Source of the DNA: a virus
Virus record (IMG/VR): IMGVR_UViG_3300043570_000610
Location: 1 to 53,184 of that record
DNA: 53,184 nt
Reading direction: 5' to 3' (one strand)
Below, in pieces: positions 51,396 through 53,184 of the stretch; the first letter of the stretch is position 1; every line of letters starts with the position of its first letter. The notes under the pieces are model-generated. The model worked only from the letters and a program-made list of their open reading frames with translations, was not told where the DNA came from and did no database searches. Both the position numbers and the translations under genes were made by a program.

Positions 51396-51959
51396 TCATT
51401 TATAACCCACTGCCATGTATCTATAAAAATGTCCACATTTCAACATTCCTGCATACTGTGGTTCTTTGATATTGTTGATTGTCAAAAAATGTGCTAGATC
51501 ATCAGCAAGACGAACATGCTCAGGATTAACTAGATTATTTCCTTGGACGATATATTTAGTACCACTAGGAATAGAGTTCCACCAAGCATCATAAACTTCT
51601 TGCGTCACATGCTCGGAACTGGTGTTGATAACTAGATCAGGGTGTGGATGATTGAGTGGCATACCATTTTGCATGTTGTGCTGACGAAATGTGATATCGT
51701 GATAATACTCATCGATAGCAGCAAACACCTTCTTACATTCAGAGTCCATGTCAGTAGTTAGTATTCGTGCATCAGGAAACTTGTGGGCAATAAACTGCGC
51801 AAGAACTCCATACCATCCACCAAAAATTACGATAGATCTATCAAGAGGAGTTACATGTTCCAGTAACCATTTCTTACTCTCTATCTGACTTGGCCAAAAG
51901 TTCTCAGAGAATCTGTATGCATTCTCTGGATTATTACGGATGTATTCCATCCAATTCAT
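51396..51959 (-). CDS. Class I methyltransferase-fold protein
   Basis: About 187 aa from ATG 51959 (MNWMEYIRNN), 13 bases after the upstream stop; longer frames reach into that gene. FSENFWPSQIESKKWLLEHV, then SIVIFGGWYGVLAQFIAHKF (motif I-like loop), ARILTTDMDSECKKVF (acidic residue after strand 2), DLVINTSSEHV and FYRYMAVGYK define the fold. It is related to the gene at 2782-3438. The family is widespread in marine phages as far as I know, with no proven substrate. As the second gene of the operon it probably serves the radical SAM pathway. Confidence 0.7.
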   Translation of the reverse strand: MNWMEYIRNNPENAYRFSENFWPSQIESKKWLLEHVTPLDRSIVIFGGWYGVLAQFIAHKFPDARILTTDMDSECKKVFAAIDEYYHDITFRQHNMQNGMPLNHPHPDLVINTSSEHVTQEVYDAWWNSIPSGTKYIVQGNNLVNPEHVRLADDLAHFLTINNIKEPQYAGMLKCGHFYRYMAVGYK

Positions 51960-51972
51960 TACAACATCAAAA

Positions 51973-52374
51973 TTAACCACGGCGCATTTTCGCAATCTCC
52001 AAAATTTGTTCGTCATTGATAACAGGTACAGCATTACTCTTATGTAGAACGCTGATACCCTTAATAAGTGTGCCCGTATAGACTTTTTCTTTACGAGTAT
52101 AGTTTACACCAATACCATCTCCAGAAGGATATTTTTGTCGATGGTCACTGACTTCATATTTAGGTAGAGGTGTGCCACGCAAGTTAGGTTTAAATCTACC
52201 TTGCCGATATTGCACATACTCGTCAAAGGTCTTAGTCGAAGAACCAAGGCGTTTCATCTGCTTATTGTAATCTACCCAATCTTGCGCATATCTACTAGTC
52301 ACGCCTTTGTTTGTAGTTTTGCGCTTTTTAGTATTTGTCGTAGTGTAAGCTGGACCCAACAAATGCATAGTCAT
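51973..52374 (-). CDS. First gene of radical SAM operon, conserved phage protein
   Basis: 133 aa from ATG 52374, which has AAGGAG six bases upstream; the frame extends further but lacks a better start. MTMHLLGPAYTTTNTKKRKT is followed by ARYAQDWVDYNKQMKRLG-like sequence with FDEYVQYRQGRFKP, then PLPKYEVSDHRQKYPSGDGI and YTRKEKVYTGTLIKGI. It is basic and Lys/Tyr-rich, of unknown function, and commonly seen in T4-like and other large phages. It is the promoter-proximal gene of the operon. Confidence 0.75.
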   Translation of the reverse strand: MTMHLLGPAYTTTNTKKRKTTNKGVTSRYAQDWVDYNKQMKRLGSSTKTFDEYVQYRQGRFKPNLRGTPLPKYEVSDHRQKYPSGDGIGVNYTRKEKVYTGTLIKGISVLHKSNAVPVINDEQILEIAKMRRG

Positions 52375-52395
52375 AACAATCTCCTTATGACTTTC

Positions 52396-52424
52396 ACAAT
52401 ACAACATATTTGTTTTAATGTCAA
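52396..52424 (-). promoter_or_regulatory. Sigma70-type promoter of the radical SAM operon
   Basis: TTGACA (52424-52419), 17-base spacer, TATTGT (52401-52396) on the - strand, about 22 bases before the ATG at 52374 and its AAGGAG. It is divergent from the + strand promoter at 52438-52466. Confidence 0.7.
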
Positions 52425-52437
52425 TAGAAAAAACCGC

Positions 52438-52466
52438 TTGACTTTTGGTAGCGAATCGTCTATAAC
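52438..52466 (+). promoter_or_regulatory. Sigma70-type promoter for the small + strand genes
   Basis: TTGACT (52438-52443), exactly 17 bases, TATAAC (52461-52466), about 25 bases upstream of the ATG at 52492. It forms a back-to-back pair with the - strand promoter, 13 bases between their -35 boxes. Confidence 0.75.
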
Positions 52467-52491
52467 TATAATGTAAACAATGAGGTGTGTG

Positions 52492-52683
52492 ATGATTCTT
52501 GAAATATCTAGAAATGAAGAAATCCTACTTAAAGAGTTGGGTGTTGCATGGAACGGCTGGCAGTATGAACATGCCGAGTTTCTCGAAATTAATTTTGAAC
52601 TCGAAGCGAATGGTATTCCTACATATTCGTCTTTTGAAGAGTATCTTGAAGGCCGTGTGGCATATAAAAGGAAGGTTGCATAA
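52492..52683 (+). CDS. Small hypothetical protein
   Basis: 63 aa from ATG 52492 preceded by GAGGTG; an in-frame ATG at 52480 is too far upstream of that site. MILEISRNEEILLKELGVAW, then NGWQYEHAEFLEINFELEAN and YSSFEEYLEGRVAYKRKVA. It is acidic with alternating hydrophobics. A strong promoter with near-consensus boxes suggests early, abundant expression, as for many small host-takeover proteins. No family recognised. Confidence 0.7.
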   Translation: MILEISRNEEILLKELGVAWNGWQYEHAEFLEINFELEANGIPTYSSFEEYLEGRVAYKRKVA

Positions 52684-52820
52684 TGAACCCCGAAGAACTA
52701 GAGCAACACTTCCGTCAGATGGAGAAGGAACTATTCGAACAAGAAGTTACTTCGAAGTCGCCCGATACACGCCGTCCCAATCTTTCGGAGGTGATACCTG
52801 AAACTCTTCAATACGGCTAA
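52683..52820 (+). CDS. 45-aa hypothetical protein
   Basis: The ATG overlaps the preceding stop (TAATG), and the frame is open for 45 codons. The product starts MNPEELEQHFRQMEKELFEQ and ends VIPETLQYG. It is acidic and helical at the N-terminus. It overlaps the 3' end of the convergent cyclase gene by about 74 bases, which lowers confidence. Confidence 0.45.
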   Translation: MNPEELEQHFRQMEKELFEQEVTSKSPDTRRPNLSEVIPETLQYG

Positions 52821-53184
52821 TCATCGAGTCGTAATAATCAGATAGATTACCTTGCCAGCACTTCTTTAAGTCGCTGGCAAATTTTTTGGCAACTTCCCAA
52901 TTACCTTCGCGATAAAATGTAAGGAACTTCTCATGTTGTTTCTCGCCTGGATGGTCAAAGGTTTCCAAAACTGTAAAAATCTTAGCTGGCAGGGTCTTAC
53001 CTTTAACTGCAATCAAATCAAGTTCAACTACTTGGTATACATCCCTAACCAGTTCGGCCGTTTGTGGTCCGACGATGAGTTTGACGCCATAAGACTTGGT
53101 TTGACCTTCCAGACGAGCAGCCAGATTAACGCCATCCCCCAAGCAAGTATAGTCAAAACGCTGAGTGCTGCCCATATTACCAAC
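52747..53184 (-). CDS. Class III adenylate/guanylate cyclase, C-terminal part
   Basis: The frame runs off the right edge; 145 residues are visible. VGNMGSTQRFDYTCLGDGVN continues into LAARLEG, the core of class III nucleotide cyclases. It includes the transition-state Asn and Arg (visible residues N20 and R24) and the T13 position that favours adenine in bacterial enzymes. The metal Asp residues and the first half of the catalytic domain lie outside the window. After residue about 80, a helical tail (FYREGNWEVAKKFASDLKKC) resembles the TPR-like C-terminal extension of bacterial CHASE2-type cyclases. A cyclase encoded by a T4-like phage is unusual; it would perturb host cAMP/cGMP signalling or nucleotide-based defence. 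Confidence 0.85.
   Translation of the reverse strand, partial: VGNMGSTQRFDYTCLGDGVNLAARLEGQTKSYGVKLIVGPQTAELVRDVYQVVELDLIAVKGKTLPAKIFTVLETFDHPGEKQHEKFLTFYREGNWEVAKKFASDLKKCWQGNLSDYYDSMISRIEEFQVSPPKDWDGVYRATSK

Noticed and set aside
1-53184. CRISPR array, insertion sequence, integrase or attachment sites
   Set aside because: No regularly spaced direct repeats with unique spacers, no transposase or integrase motif and no tRNA-linked att-like duplication were seen by eye.

Overview
The window is a 53-kb piece of a T4-like myovirus genome (a tailed phage with a contractile tail), not a bacterial chromosome. The evidence is a set of recognisable T4-type proteins: baseplate wedge gp25, gp6, gp7-like, gp8 and gp53; hub gp27-like and gp5; tail-tube cap gp48-like; head completion gp4; ssDNA-binding gp32; helicase loader gp59; and late-transcription coactivator gp33. 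PhoH and the large DUF4815-type baseplate/fibre protein point to the marine branch (cyanophages, pelagiphages) and its alphaproteobacterial relatives. A circularly permuted tmRNA with an ANDN...ALAA tag points to an alphaproteobacterial host; this is inference. Both ends of the window cut through genes.

Layout. (1) 1-4165, + strand: four tandem paralogous glycosyltransferase-like genes, a methyltransferase-fold protein and a coiled-coil protein, overlapping like an operon. (2) 32250 down to 4152, - strand: the late baseplate and fibre block (gp48-like, gp53, gp27-like, gp5 with a GH19 domain, a separate giant spike protein, an M15 peptidase, gp25, gp6, gp7-like, a small virion protein, gp8, a 2066-aa structural protein, tail fibres). 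It ends with a glycosyltransferase and a 2OG-oxygenase-like gene. (3) 32313-37237, + strand: gp4, a 41-aa basic protein, a 192-aa conserved protein, a tail-tube-fold protein, a gp26/51-like protein with a probable -1 frameshift into a short chaperone-like ORF, and a tape-measure candidate. It closes on a bidirectional terminator. (4) 41540 down to 37269, - strand: RecB-like exonuclease, tmRNA, SleB hydrolase, DNA methyltransferase, gp33, gp59, a 55-aa protein and gp32. (5) 52424 down to 42365, - strand: one sigma70-type promoter, twelve tightly packed genes and one intrinsic terminator. The genes include two twitch-type radical SAM proteins, a third radical SAM protein, an Asp/Asn-hydroxylase-like 2OG oxygenase, methyltransferase-fold proteins, a NodU-type carbamoyltransferase and a 34-aa protein nested against it. 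(6) The right edge has a divergent promoter, two small + strand genes and the C-terminal half of a class III nucleotide cyclase.

How it fits together. Exact TATAAATA late-promoter octamers occur six times on the - strand and were not seen on the + strand. With gp33 present, they indicate T4-style late transcription of the structural genes. The tmRNA and the radical SAM operon instead carry host-type -35/-10 promoters, suggesting early or middle expression. The accessory chemistry (glycosyltransferases, oxygenases, radical SAM enzymes, methyltransferases, carbamoyltransferase) is the least explained part and the best candidate for an undescribed modification system. Its substrate cannot be read from the sequence. 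All functional calls were made by eye from motifs and gene order, with no database search.
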